Assembly: GCA_950059165.1 (NCBI GenBank)
Contig: CATLUC010000012.1
Location: 1-23,765 of the forward strand
From: an uncultured Clostridium sp.
GTDB taxonomy: Bacteria > Bacillota > Clostridia > TANB77 > CAG-508
Direction of reading: 5' to 3'
DNA length: 23,765 nt
Positions 1-7,226 of this stretch are shown here, in pieces (the stretch's first letter is position 1; every line of letters begins with the position of its first letter). Below the pieces are notes generated by a model, which ran no database searches, was not told the DNA's origin, and saw only the letters and a program-made list of their open reading frames with translations. The translations under genes were made by a program, and so were the position numbers.

Positions 1-7
1 GTAAAAA

Positions 8-634
8 ATGAAAGAAAAAGAAGAGGAACGATTAATCAAATTAAAAGAAATAGAAAAAGATTTATATCAAAAAGGGTTTGAAAAAATATGTGGAATTGAC
101 GAGGCAGGAAGAGGACCACTAGCAGGGCCAGTAGTTGTAGCAGGAGTTATTATGCCACAAAATTCAATGATAGAAGGGGTAAATGACTCTAAAAAGGTTT
201 CTGAAAAAAGAAGAGAAAAGTTATATGACCTTATTATAGAAGAAGCAATAAGTTATTCAGTTGCAATTATTGGACAAGATGTTATTGATGAAATTAATAT
301 TTTAAATGCTACTAAACAAGGTGTTACAAAGGTAGTAGAGGGACTAGATGTAAAACCAAATTTGATTATAGTTGATGCTTTAAACCATATTGATACAAAA
401 GGAATTCCTTATGACTCTATAATAAAAGGAGATGCCAAATGTTATAATATTGCAGCTGCTTCAATTTTAGCTAAGGTTACAAGGGACAGAATTATGAGAG
501 AGTGGGACGAGATTTATCCACAATATGGATTTATTGCACATAAAGGTTATGGAACAGCAAAACACATTGAAGCAATTAAAGAATACGGATTGTGTCCTAT
601 TCATAGGAGGAGTTTTACGAAGAATTTTGTATAA
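8..634 (+). CDS. rnhB: Ribonuclease HII
   Basis: RNase HII cuts the RNA strand of RNA-DNA hybrids in the cytoplasm and removes misincorporated ribonucleotides and primer remnants. The 208-residue protein has the usual family length. The N-terminal metal-binding motif GIDEAGRGPLAGP gives D31 and E32. Other family blocks are the VNDSKK segment, the central IVDAL segment and KGDAKCYNIAAASILAKVTRDR. The C-terminus is the typical HKGYGTAKH...HRRSF. The ATG at 8 is the first in frame, but the window begins just upstream, so the ribosome binding site is not fully visible. CGA is read here as Arg (residue 8) and a CGG trinucleotide at 586 is out of frame, which matters for the CGG observation. Identification is secure. 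Confidence 0.96.
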   Translation: MKEKEEERLIKLKEIEKDLYQKGFEKICGIDEAGRGPLAGPVVVAGVIMPQNSMIEGVNDSKKVSEKRREKLYDLIIEEAISYSVAIIGQDVIDEINILNATKQGVTKVVEGLDVKPNLIIVDALNHIDTKGIPYDSIIKGDAKCYNIAAASILAKVTRDRIMREWDEIYPQYGFIAHKGYGTAKHIEAIKEYGLCPIHRRSFTKNFV

Positions 635-723
635 AAAATAGCATAAGCACCTACCTCCTTTGATGTATTGGTGTATAGTATAACTATAATATAGTTTAAA
701 TAACAAGGAATGGACGTGAAAAA

Positions 724-2028
724 ATGAGAATTATTGATATTATTGAGAAAAAAAGAGATAAGCAAGAACTTACAAAACAAGAAATAGAATATTTTATAAC
801 AGAATACACAAAAGGAAATGTGCAAGATTATCAAGCATCAGCATTAGTTATGGCTATATTTTTAAATGGAATGACAGACCAAGAAACAACAAACTTAACA
901 TTAGCAATGGCAAATTCAGGAGAAATACTAGACTTATCCACATTAAATGAAATAATTGTGGACAAACACTCAACAGGTGGGGTAGGTGACAAGGTTTCAC
1001 TTGTTCTTTTACCACTAGTTAGTTCCCTAGGAGTACCAGTTGCTAAGATGTCTGGAAGAGGCTTAGGCTTTACAGGTGGGACAGTAGATAAATTAGAGGC
1101 AATACCAGGTTATAAAACTGGAATTGAAATGGAACAGTTTATTAAAAATGTAAAACAAATTGGAATAAGCATGATATCACAAACATTAAACTTAGCACCA
1201 GCAGATAAGAAATTATATGCTTTAAGAGATAGCATATCTTGTGTAGAAAGCATACCACTTATTGCTTCTAGTATTATGAGTAAAAAAATAGCAAGTGGAG
1301 CACAAAAGATTGTACTAGATGTAACAGTTGGAAAAGGTGCATTTATGCAAGATATTCATCAAGCAAGAAAATTATCGAAAACAATGATTGAAATAGGAAA
1401 ATTAGCAAAAAGAGAAACCGTTTGTGTGCTAACAAATATGAATGAACCATTAGGATATGCAATAGGAAATTCTTTAGAAGTAATAGAAGCAGTAAATTTC
1501 TTAAAAGGAAATATGCCACAAGATTTAAAAGAAGTAGTGTTAGAATTAGGAGCATATATGCTAAAGCTTGCAGGCAAAGGAGAGGACTTAGAAAATAATA
1601 AAAAACGCTTGCTAGAAAATATCCAAAACAACAAAGCTTATGAGAAATTTATTGAATTGGTAGAAAAACAAGATGGGGATAGCAGTTTTATAGAAAACCT
1701 AGAAAAATTACCAAAAGCGAAATATATAGAGCCAATTTATAGCCAAAATGCTGGTTATATTCAAGAAATAAATAGTAAAGAAGTTGGGAAACTTGCAGGA
1801 ATTTTAGGAGCTGGTAGGGAGAAAAAAGAAGATAATATTGACCATGCTGTAGGAATAGTTTTAGTAAAAAAAGTTGCAGATAAAATTGAAAAAGGAGAAA
1901 CTTTGGCATATATTCATGCAAATGATGAAACAAAATTAAAAGAAGCAAAAATAAAATTGCAGGAAATAATAAAAATATCAGAACAAATAGTTACAAAAGA
2001 GAAAACAATATTAGAAATAACTATATAA
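724..2028 (+). CDS. pdp: Pyrimidine-nucleoside phosphorylase
   Basis: A 434-residue protein of the thymidine/pyrimidine-nucleoside phosphorylase family (glycosyltransferase family 3). It reversibly phosphorolyses uridine, deoxyuridine and thymidine to base plus (deoxy)ribose-1-phosphate in pyrimidine salvage. The phosphate-binding signature KHSTGGVGDK begins at K81 and is followed by KMSGRGLGFTGGTVDKLEAIPG. The N-terminal helical domain and the C-terminal barrel-sandwich domain (after about residue 330) are both present. Length matches the Firmicute Pdp type (about 433). Thymidine-specific DeoA is the alternative and cannot be excluded by eye. The ATG at 724 follows AAGGAATGGACGTGAAAAA. It lies 90 bp after rnhB. 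A 9-bp hairpin at 2043-2075 follows but lacks a T tract. CGC is used as Arg once here. Confidence 0.93.
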   Translation: MRIIDIIEKKRDKQELTKQEIEYFITEYTKGNVQDYQASALVMAIFLNGMTDQETTNLTLAMANSGEILDLSTLNEIIVDKHSTGGVGDKVSLVLLPLVSSLGVPVAKMSGRGLGFTGGTVDKLEAIPGYKTGIEMEQFIKNVKQIGISMISQTLNLAPADKKLYALRDSISCVESIPLIASSIMSKKIASGAQKIVLDVTVGKGAFMQDIHQARKLSKTMIEIGKLAKRETVCVLTNMNEPLGYAIGNSLEVIEAVNFLKGNMPQDLKEVVLELGAYMLKLAGKGEDLENNKKRLLENIQNNKAYEKFIELVEKQDGDSSFIENLEKLPKAKYIEPIYSQNAGYIQEINSKEVGKLAGILGAGREKKEDNIDHAVGIVLVKKVADKIEKGETLAYIHANDETKLKEAKIKLQEIIKISEQIVTKEKTILEITI

Positions 2029-2125
2029 GGAAAATATGCTATTATATACAATTTAAATAATAAATTTTGTATATAAAGTTAGTAACAAAACTACAATAAT
2101 CGCTAAAAAAATTGCTATAATATAG

Positions 2126-2153
2126 TTGAAAATTTGATAAAATATGATATAAT
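2126..2153 (+). promoter_or_regulatory. Sigma-A type promoter before a structured leader
   Basis: TTGAAA at 2126-2131 and TATAAT at 2148-2153 are separated by 16 bp. A transcript would start near 2160, directly before the inverted-repeat leader, so the leader forms the 5' end of the mRNA for the small membrane peptide and probably cdaA. Confidence 0.7.
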
Positions 2154-2159
2154 AGTAAG

Positions 2160-2285
2160 TGGAGATTATCATAGTTGAAAAATAATTACAATTTTGACGT
2201 TGTAAAACATCATTTTAAATTTAATCAACGTACAATTAGTACGCCTCATAAATTTTAAATTCTTTTTCAACTAAGCTAAGAAAGG
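2160..2285 (+). ncRNA. Structured leader RNA with long-range helix, unidentified
   Basis: This 125-nt segment lies between the promoter and the small ORF at 2299. Its outer arms, 2172-2187 and 2258-2273, are complementary at 15 of 16 positions. Inside, 2197-2202 pairs with 2226-2231 (ACGTTG/CAACGT), and 2229-2243 forms a perfect 5-bp hairpin (CGTAC/GTACG, 5-nt loop). The last two helices share bases and cannot form together, as in a switching RNA. The outer 3' arm ends just before the AAAGGA ribosome binding site at 2281-2285. I do not recognise a named riboswitch class. It could be a cis-regulatory element, a ribosomal-type leader or an independent small RNA. Confidence 0.5.
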
Positions 2286-2298
2286 AATGATATTAAAA

Positions 2299-2436
2299 AT
2301 GAAAAATAAAGAAAATAAAGTAAAAACAGCAAAATATGACAAAGGACAAGTATTTGTTAAAATTATGGCAGGTATTTTAGCATTACTAATGGTAGCAGGA
2401 ACAGGAGCTACACTTATATTTGCATTAATGGCATAA
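2299..2436 (+). CDS. Small single-pass membrane peptide (45 aa)
   Basis: A 45-residue ORF, too short for standard ORF lists. The first 21 residues are Lys-rich and polar (MKNKENKVKTAKYDKGQVF), followed by one hydrophobic helix of about 22 residues, KIMAGILALLMVAGTGATLI, ending in FALMA. An upstream in-frame ATG at 2287 sits too close to the AAAGGA motif at 2281-2285, so 2299 (spacing about 13) is preferred. The layout (basic N-terminus, one transmembrane helix, 40-50 residues) resembles DUF4044-type short membrane proteins, but that is a loose resemblance. It lies 79 bp upstream of cdaA behind the same promoter, so a link to c-di-AMP synthesis is possible. Function unknown. Confidence 0.7.
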   Translation: MKNKENKVKTAKYDKGQVFVKIMAGILALLMVAGTGATLIFALMA

Positions 2437-2515
2437 TAGTAAGTATAGTAAAATAAGTACTATTCTTAACATTTTATAGCTATTAATAAAACGAAAGAAA
2501 TAAAGGAGAAAAAAA

Positions 2516-3409
2516 TTGGTAATAAATTTAGGAATGAACTGGGAAAATTTCTACAAAGACAATATAATAACATATATTAAATCACTACAAGAAAATCCAT
2601 TTGAACTAATTACCTTAATAGTAGACCTTGCAATTGTAGTATTTTTATTATATTGTTTCTTTAAAGTAGTAAAAGGCTCTAGGGCATGGCAATTAATAAA
2701 AGGAATTGTTCTTTTAATAATAGCAACATGGATAAGTGGACTTTGCAACCTTAAAATTCTAAACTGGATTTTAACAGGAATTATGAATTTAGGAGTTATA
2801 GCAATTATTGTAATTTTCCAGCCAGAATTAAGAAGAGGACTAGAGCAATTAGGAACTAACAAATTAACCAAATTTTTTGGAATTGATAAAGATGTATCTA
2901 CAAAAACAAAAGAAGATATATACAAAATAGTAATAGCAGCAACAGAGCTTTCAAAAGCTAAAACAGGAGCACTAATTGTAATAGAAAGAGATATTAAAAT
3001 ACAAGACATTATATCAACAGGAATTCCAATGAATGCAGAGGTTTCGCCACAATTATTAGTAAACATATTTGAACCAAAAACACCATTACATGATGGAGCA
3101 GTGGTTATATCAGGGAATAAAATTGCGGCAGCAGCTTGTGTATTGCCACTAGCAGATGACAAAGATATTGCAAAAGAACTAGGAACAAGGCATAGAGCAG
3201 CAATTGGAATATCAAAAGAATCAGATAGTATTGTTGTAATTGTATCAGAAGAAACAGGGAAAATGTCAGTAGCAAAAGATGGTACATTAATTGCAGATGT
3301 AAGAGAAGATGTTTTAAAGAAAATTCTAATTAGTAATGTTGTAACTAAAAGATTTACAGAAGAAAAGAAACAAAGAAAAAACAAACTAAAAGAAAATAAT
3401 AACAATTAA
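2516..3409 (+). CDS. cdaA: Diadenylate cyclase CdaA (DacA)
   Basis: Membrane-bound diadenylate cyclase that condenses two ATP into c-di-AMP, the second messenger controlling potassium and osmolyte uptake and wall homeostasis. The 297-residue protein has hydrophobic helices at about residues 28-50, 58-75 and 80-100, then the DAC catalytic domain. Both DAC signatures are present: D193-G194-A195 in PLHDGAVVISG and R225-H226-R227 in GTRHRAAIG. The C-terminal tail is Lys/Asn-rich. The start is TTG at 2516, supported by AAAGGAG at 2502-2508 seven bases upstream; the first in-frame ATG (2534) has no site at proper distance. In most Firmicutes cdaA is followed by cdaR and glmM. Here it is followed by a terminator and truA, so the regulator CdaR is not adjacent. 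Confidence 0.95.
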   Translation: MVINLGMNWENFYKDNIITYIKSLQENPFELITLIVDLAIVVFLLYCFFKVVKGSRAWQLIKGIVLLIIATWISGLCNLKILNWILTGIMNLGVIAIIVIFQPELRRGLEQLGTNKLTKFFGIDKDVSTKTKEDIYKIVIAATELSKAKTGALIVIERDIKIQDIISTGIPMNAEVSPQLLVNIFEPKTPLHDGAVVISGNKIAAAACVLPLADDKDIAKELGTRHRAAIGISKESDSIVVIVSEETGKMSVAKDGTLIADVREDVLKKILISNVVTKRFTEEKKQRKNKLKENNNN

Positions 3410-3411
3410 TA

Positions 3412-3442
3412 AAAGTCGCTTTCTAATAGCGACTTTGTTGGT
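3412..3442 (+). terminator. Hairpin terminator after cdaA
   Basis: AAAGTCGCT (3412-3420) and AGCGACTTT (3428-3436) form a perfect 9-bp stem with a 7-nt loop, three bases after the cdaA stop. The T tract is short and interrupted, so termination may be partial. Confidence 0.6.
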
Positions 3443-3492
3443 ATTTTAAGTTTTTGTGAGATTAAAATAATAAAAATGAATGGAGAAAAACA

Positions 3493-4238
3493 ATGCGTAA
3501 TATAAAATTAACAATAGAATATGATGGCAAAGAATTCAATCGGTTGGCAAAAACAGCCTAACAAATTAAATATACAAGGAACAATAGAAAAAGCAATTCA
3601 AACAATTACAGGTGAAGAAGTAGAACTTAATGCATCTGGAAGAACAGACAGTGGAGTGCATGCCTTACGGGCAAGTTGCAAATTTTAAAACAAACTCAAA
3701 TATTCCAATTGAGAAATTTGAAATAGCAATAAACAGTAATCTAAAAAAATCCATTGTAATTAAATCAGCTGAAGAAGTAGACGAAAAATTCCATAGCAGA
3801 CTATCTTGTAAAAGAAAAACATATCGATATATAATAAATAATTCAAAAATGGGAACAGCAATATATCGAAACTTAGAAACTCACATTCCAATGGAATTAG
3901 ATATACAAAAAATGAAACAAGCAATAAAATATTTTGAGGGGGAACATGACTTCAAGGCTTTTAAAGCAAGTGGAACAAGCAGTAAAAGTAGTGTAAGAAC
4001 CATTTACAGGGCAGAAATAATCGAAAAGGAAAATGGCAGAATATGGGTAGAACTTACAGGAAATGGGTTTTTATATAACATGGTAAGAATTATTTGTGGA
4101 ACATTAGTAGAAGTAGGAATAGGAAATATTAAGCCAGAAGAAATAGAAAAAATAATAAAAGAAAAAGATAGAACAAGAGCTGGTAAAACACTACCACCAC
4201 AAGGATTATATTTGGTAGAAGTAAAATATGATGAATAA
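3493..4238 (+). CDS. truA: tRNA pseudouridine(38-40) synthase, read through two +1 shifts at CGG
   Basis: TruA converts uridines 38-40 of tRNA anticodon arms to pseudouridine. Read straight, the gene from ATG 3493 (after GGAG at 3482-3485) stops after 22 codons. Skipping the C of CGG at 3541 gives GWQKQPNKLNIQGTIEKA, and skipping the C of CGG at 3668 turns VHAL-R into VHALGQVANF. The assembled protein has 247 residues, the normal TruA length, with the catalytic Asp in SGRTDSGVHA and the later blocks RKTYRYII, FKAFKASG, NGFLYNMVRII and LPPQGLYL. Both shift sites encode Gly residues conserved in TruA (FxGWQxQ and ALGQVA). No other defect exists in the gene. The alternatives are a pseudogene or two identical insertion errors. 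TruA itself affects reading-frame maintenance, so feedback is conceivable (inference). Confidence 0.9.
3541..3544 (+). other. In-frame CGG / +1 shift site 1 (truA)
   Basis: Codon 17 of truA is CGG in the AAT-CGG-TTG context. Reading it as Arg leads to TAA six codons later. Skipping C gives GGT (Gly) and the conserved GWQ motif. Confidence 0.75.
3668..3671 (+). other. In-frame CGG / +1 shift site 2 (truA)
   Basis: Second CGG in truA, in the TTA-CGG-GCA context in the frame set by the first shift. Reading it as Arg leads to TAA six codons later. Skipping C gives GGG (Gly) and the conserved HALGQVANF segment. Confidence 0.75.
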
Positions 4239-4347
4239 TAATTTAATTGTGTTTGGTTGTATCACAGCCAAAGAAATAAAATAAATGTAATTAACAAAAA
4301 AAGTTGGCAATGCATAAAATATAGTAAAAAAGAAAAGGAGAAAAATT

Positions 4348-4827
4348 ATGAATTTATTACTTATATTTTTTGCATTGCCAGTTGCTGTTATTATAATATC
4401 AATTGCATTGCAAAAAATCCTAAAATGTCCAGTATTAGTAGCTGCTATCATATTTGCAATATTTTTAATTGTAACATTTGTTGTAAACAATTTAAACTTT
4501 TTAATTGCTGCCATAGCATATGCTATTTTAAGTTTTATAACAGCTTATTTAACTTGTATAATCTGTCGTTTCATTGATAGACTTTCATGTAGTTGTTCAT
4601 CTTTTTGTGATAATGACAATGGAAGAAGCAATAATAATGGGGTATTAACAATTAGCAACAATCAAAATAATGGAAATAGCTGTGGTTGCAATGAAATAGT
4701 GGATAATGGATGTACTTATCAAATTACCAATTCAGATGGATTAAATGCAAGAATAAATATTGTTCCAAACACAGGAAATTGCAATAATAATAACAATAAT
4801 AATTGTGGTTGTTGCAGAAGAAGATAG
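4348..4827 (+). CDS. DUF2651-like membrane protein with Asn/Cys-rich tail
   Basis: A 159-residue protein. Residues 1-75 form about three closely spaced hydrophobic helices (MNLLLIFFALPVAVIII..., VLVAAIIFAIFLIVTFVV, FLIAAIAYAILSFITAYL), resembling the short DUF2651 membrane family by eye. The tail from about residue 76 is unusual: Cys pairs (SCSCSSFC, CGCNE, CGCC), long Asn runs near residues 146-153 and a final triple Arg. The Cys/Asn tail could bind metal, form disulfides or simply be low-complexity expansion. The ATG at 4348 is preceded by AAAAGGAG at suitable distance. A REP-like hairpin begins inside its stop codon. Function unknown. Confidence 0.75.
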   Translation: MNLLLIFFALPVAVIIISIALQKILKCPVLVAAIIFAIFLIVTFVVNNLNFLIAAIAYAILSFITAYLTCIICRFIDRLSCSCSSFCDNDNGRSNNNGVLTISNNQNNGNSCGCNEIVDNGCTYQITNSDGLNARINIVPNTGNCNNNNNNNCGCCRRR

Positions 4828-4873
4828 GTGCAATTGGGGTCAATTGGGGACGTTTCCTTTTGCACCTTTTTTG
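4826..4873 (+). repeat. REP-like palindrome, also a likely terminator
   Basis: AGGTGCAA (4826-4833) pairs with TTGCACCT (4860-4867) around a core of TTGGGGACGTTTCCTTT, followed by a T run. The core resembles the GGGGACGGTTC-type palindromes often spread by REP/IS200-like (Y1) transposases in Clostridia. It overlaps the stop of the DUF2651-like gene and can terminate transcription. Confidence 0.6.
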
Positions 4874-4884
4874 TCGCTATTTGG

Positions 4885-4922
4885 GATGTCGTATTGGGGA
4901 CGTTTCTTTTGCGACATTTTTA
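4885..4922 (+). repeat. Second REP-like palindrome
   Basis: ATGTCG (4886-4891) pairs with CGACAT (4912-4917) around TTGGGGACGTTTCTTTTG and is followed by TTTT. The core matches that of the copy at 4826 while the stem sequence differs, which is how this repeat class usually behaves: constant core, covarying stems. Confidence 0.6.
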
Positions 4923-4997
4923 TGTTAATCAGCATCAGACTACCATTTTGAAAAATAATGTTACGACTAAAATTCCCTGAAAAATTATGCAAACTTA

Positions 4998-5026
4998 TTG
5001 ACAGCACCTTTAATTATTGGTAAAAT
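4998..5026 (+). promoter_or_regulatory. Promoter of pilin-like gene 1
   Basis: TTGACA (4998-5003), 17-bp spacer, TAAAAT (5021-5026). The surrounding 90 bp are repeated at 17440-17530 upstream of pilin-like gene 3, and the AATTATTG(G/A)TAAAAT part recurs before pilin-like gene 2. The 5' leader to the start at 5256 is about 220 nt. Confidence 0.65.
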
Positions 5027-5074
5027 GAGTTTGGAAAAATTATTATGAGCTATTTTTGAAAAGAGTAGAACAAA

Positions 5075-5179
5075 GGAAAATTAAAGTAAAACTCTTGTTT
5101 AAGTAAAAGTAGAAAAAGCCGAAAAGTTTTAGTATTAATATAAATGTAATGTTTATTTTTGGCTTTTCGTGCTAGTAAT
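5075..5179 (+). other. About 105-bp insertion in a duplicated pilin leader
   Basis: The leader upstream of pilin-like gene 1 matches the leader at 17440-17611 on both sides of this segment (GTAGAACA before it, GTATACTATTTTTAAAAG after it). The 17.5-kb copy has only about three bases here. The insert holds an imperfect palindrome (AAAAGCC near 5115, GGCTTTT near 5161). Origin unknown; it could be a small mobile repeat or a deletion in the other copy. Confidence 0.5.
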
Positions 5180-5255
5180 GTATACTATTTTTAAAAGAAG
5201 TAAATAATAATAAAAACCCATTAGTACAAAAGAAATATAGGAGGATTTGGATTGT

Positions 5256-7050
5256 ATGAAAAAAATAACTAAATTACAAACAAATAAAGCAAACAAGGGT
5301 ATAACTTTAATTGCGTTAGTAATCACTATTATTGTATTATTGATTTTAGCAGGAATCACAATTGCAACATTAAGCCGGCGATAATGGAATTTTAAATAAA
5401 GCCAATACAGCAAGTGAAGAAACCAAAAAGAAGAATTATGAAGAAATCTTAAAAATTATAGGAAATGGTTTAAGACCAGATAAGGTTATAAACAATTGGA
5501 ATGCTAAAACCTATTTAGATAAATTTCAAGAGGAAATTCCAAAAAACCAGGAATTTGATGGTTCTCAAATCAATCGAAAAAATGACGAAACGATTATTGT
5601 AATCACCAAAGAAGGATATGGTTATAGAATTACAGAAAATGAAGTAACCTATATAGGAAAACAGGGAGAAAGCAATGAGCCAGAGCTAGAAGAGAGTAAT
5701 ATTATTTTTACCTATAATCCATTTCCAGAAACCAAATCATGGACAAATGGAAATGTAATCGTTAGTATTAAGGCTTCAAGTAGTGTGCCAGAAACGTATG
5801 AATTACAATATTCTATGGATGGAACAAGCTGGGATAAATATGAATCAGAAATAACAATGAAAGAAAATGGGGAAATCTATGCAAGGCTACTAAATGAGTT
5901 ATATGAAGTAGTATGTGTAGCAACAGGAAATGTAAGAAATATTGACAAAAAGGAGCCAAATGAGGCAAGTATTACCTTTAGTAAAAATGAAATTATGCAA
6001 GGAGAAACTGTAACAGCAATCGTTTCTCAAAGTGATATAGGTGGTAGTGGAATTGCTATCACAAAATGTAAATATGCTTTTACAACGACTAAGACAGCAC
6101 TTGGTATAACAGATGCAGACTTAGCAAAATATACAGGAACTTTTAAAACAGAAACAAATGATACAATAAACTTAAGTTATCCTACGGCTGGAGCGATGTA
6201 TTATTTACATGTACTAACAGAAGATAAAGCAGGAAATAGAAAAGAGACGGTGTCAGCACAAGGAGTTAAAATCAATAAAGATACAACACCACCAAATGCA
6301 GCAACGATTAGTTTTAATACAACATCTGTAACAGTAGGAGAAAATGTAACAGCAACAGTAAGTCAAAGTGATAGTTTAAGTGGAATTGATATAAAAAATT
6401 GTAAATATGCTTTCACAATAGGAAATACAGCACTTGGAATAACAGATGCAGACTTATCCAAATATACAGGAAGTTTTAAAAAGGAAACAGAAGATACATT
6501 AACATTAAATTGCCCAAAATCAGGAACCTATTATTTGCATGTGTTATCAGTAGATAAGGTAGGAAATAGAAAAGAAACGATATCGACACAAGGTGTCAAT
6601 TCGACTAAATCCATTACTGTTATGAATGGAAGTCTTCCTTATGGATGGCCATCTGGAGTTTCGTGTTATTATAGCAACGGATGTAAATGGTACACTAATA
6701 ATTATATGATGGAAATGTATTTGGGTTCTGTTGGTGGAAAAGGATTCTGGGTGTGGACTGTTCCTGCTTTGGGAACAAATGCTACACTTACAATGACTGG
6801 GGCTACAACTAAGGCTGACATTGTTATGTTTGGTGCTGGTGTATATCCATCTGTGTCTTCTGTATCTTCAGTTTACGGTTCTACTACTCTTCCTACAGTT
6901 CCCAATAGTCCTTACACATATGCAAACTCTACTACGTATTCTGCAACACTATCAGGCATTGGCGACACAGTTTACGTTGGATTCAGGTATGTTGGTTCAA
7001 GGTCATGGGTAAGTTTATATTTAGTAAACCTCACATTATCTTTTTACTAA
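5256..7050 (+). CDS. Pilin-like surface protein with two Ig-like repeats, read through one +1 shift at CGG
   Basis: From ATG 5256 (AGGAGGA at 5239-5245) the frame encodes a prepilin leader with the K14-G15/ITLIALVIT cleavage site and a hydrophobic helix, then meets CGG at codon 41 and would stop two codons later. Skipping the C gives SGDNGILNKA, matching TGENGVLTKA and TGEKGLIKEA of the two paralogues in this window, and opens 556 further residues (597 total). Residues about 230-338 and 340-447 are two tandem Ig-like repeats sharing CKYAFT, ALGITDADL, KYTG, YYLHVL and DKxGNRKET. A distinct Gly/Tyr/Trp-rich C-terminal domain (449-597) has T-ending codons unlike the A-rich upstream part, suggesting a separate origin. 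It is likely exported and processed by a prepilin peptidase. It lacks the usual Glu5 of type IV pilins. Confidence 0.85.
5376..5379 (+). other. In-frame CGG / +1 shift site 3 (pilin-like gene 1)
   Basis: Codon 41, AGC-CGG-CGA-TAA. Skipping the C reads GGC (Gly) and continues into 556 codons of open frame. Two intact paralogues in the same window place Gly at exactly this position. Confidence 0.8.
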
Positions 7051-7097
7051 AAGAGTTGGAGTTTGTCAATATTAGTGTGTAAATTTGATAGTGTATT

Positions 7098-7140
7098 ATA
7101 TAGTGTGTAAATTTTAAATAAATTGCACACTATATTTTTG
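7098..7140 (+). terminator. Terminator after pilin-like gene 1
   Basis: ATATAGTGTG (7098-7107) and CACACTATAT (7126-7135) form a 10-bp perfect stem followed by TTTTTG. Confidence 0.75.
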
Positions 7141-7168
7141 TGCAGAAATGGAGAAAAAAAAGTCCCCA

Positions 7169-7197
7169 TTGCACATTTTTAAAATACATGGTATAAT
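7169..7197 (+). promoter_or_regulatory. Promoter of the putative metal transporter
   Basis: TTGCAC (7169-7174), 17-bp spacer, TATAAT (7192-7197). The predicted start near 7204 leaves a short leader of about 23 nt, leaving no room for a riboswitch. Confidence 0.75.
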
Positions 7198-7226
7198 ATG
7201 GAAACAAAAGAGGAAAGGAAAAAGTT

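Noticed and set aside
2043..2075. Terminator after pdp
   Set aside because: A 9-bp TATATACAA/TTGTATATA hairpin exists, but it is AT-only at the base and is not followed by a T tract.
2551..3405. Long antisense ORF opposite cdaA
   Set aside because: Complement of a well-identified gene; no start signal and no family resemblance.
3493..4238. truA as an ordinary pseudogene
   Set aside because: Apart from the two CGG sites there are no stops, deletions or lost motifs, and the same lesion recurs in unrelated genes.
4257..4577. Overlapping ORF on the same strand as the DUF2651-like gene
   Set aside because: Shadow frame rich in Cys, Ile and Tyr with no ribosome binding site; the 4348 frame has a good site and membrane-protein pattern.
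5940..6612. CRISPR-like or DNA-level tandem repeat
   Set aside because: The similarity is a protein-level duplication of an Ig-like domain about 330 bp long, not short spaced repeats.
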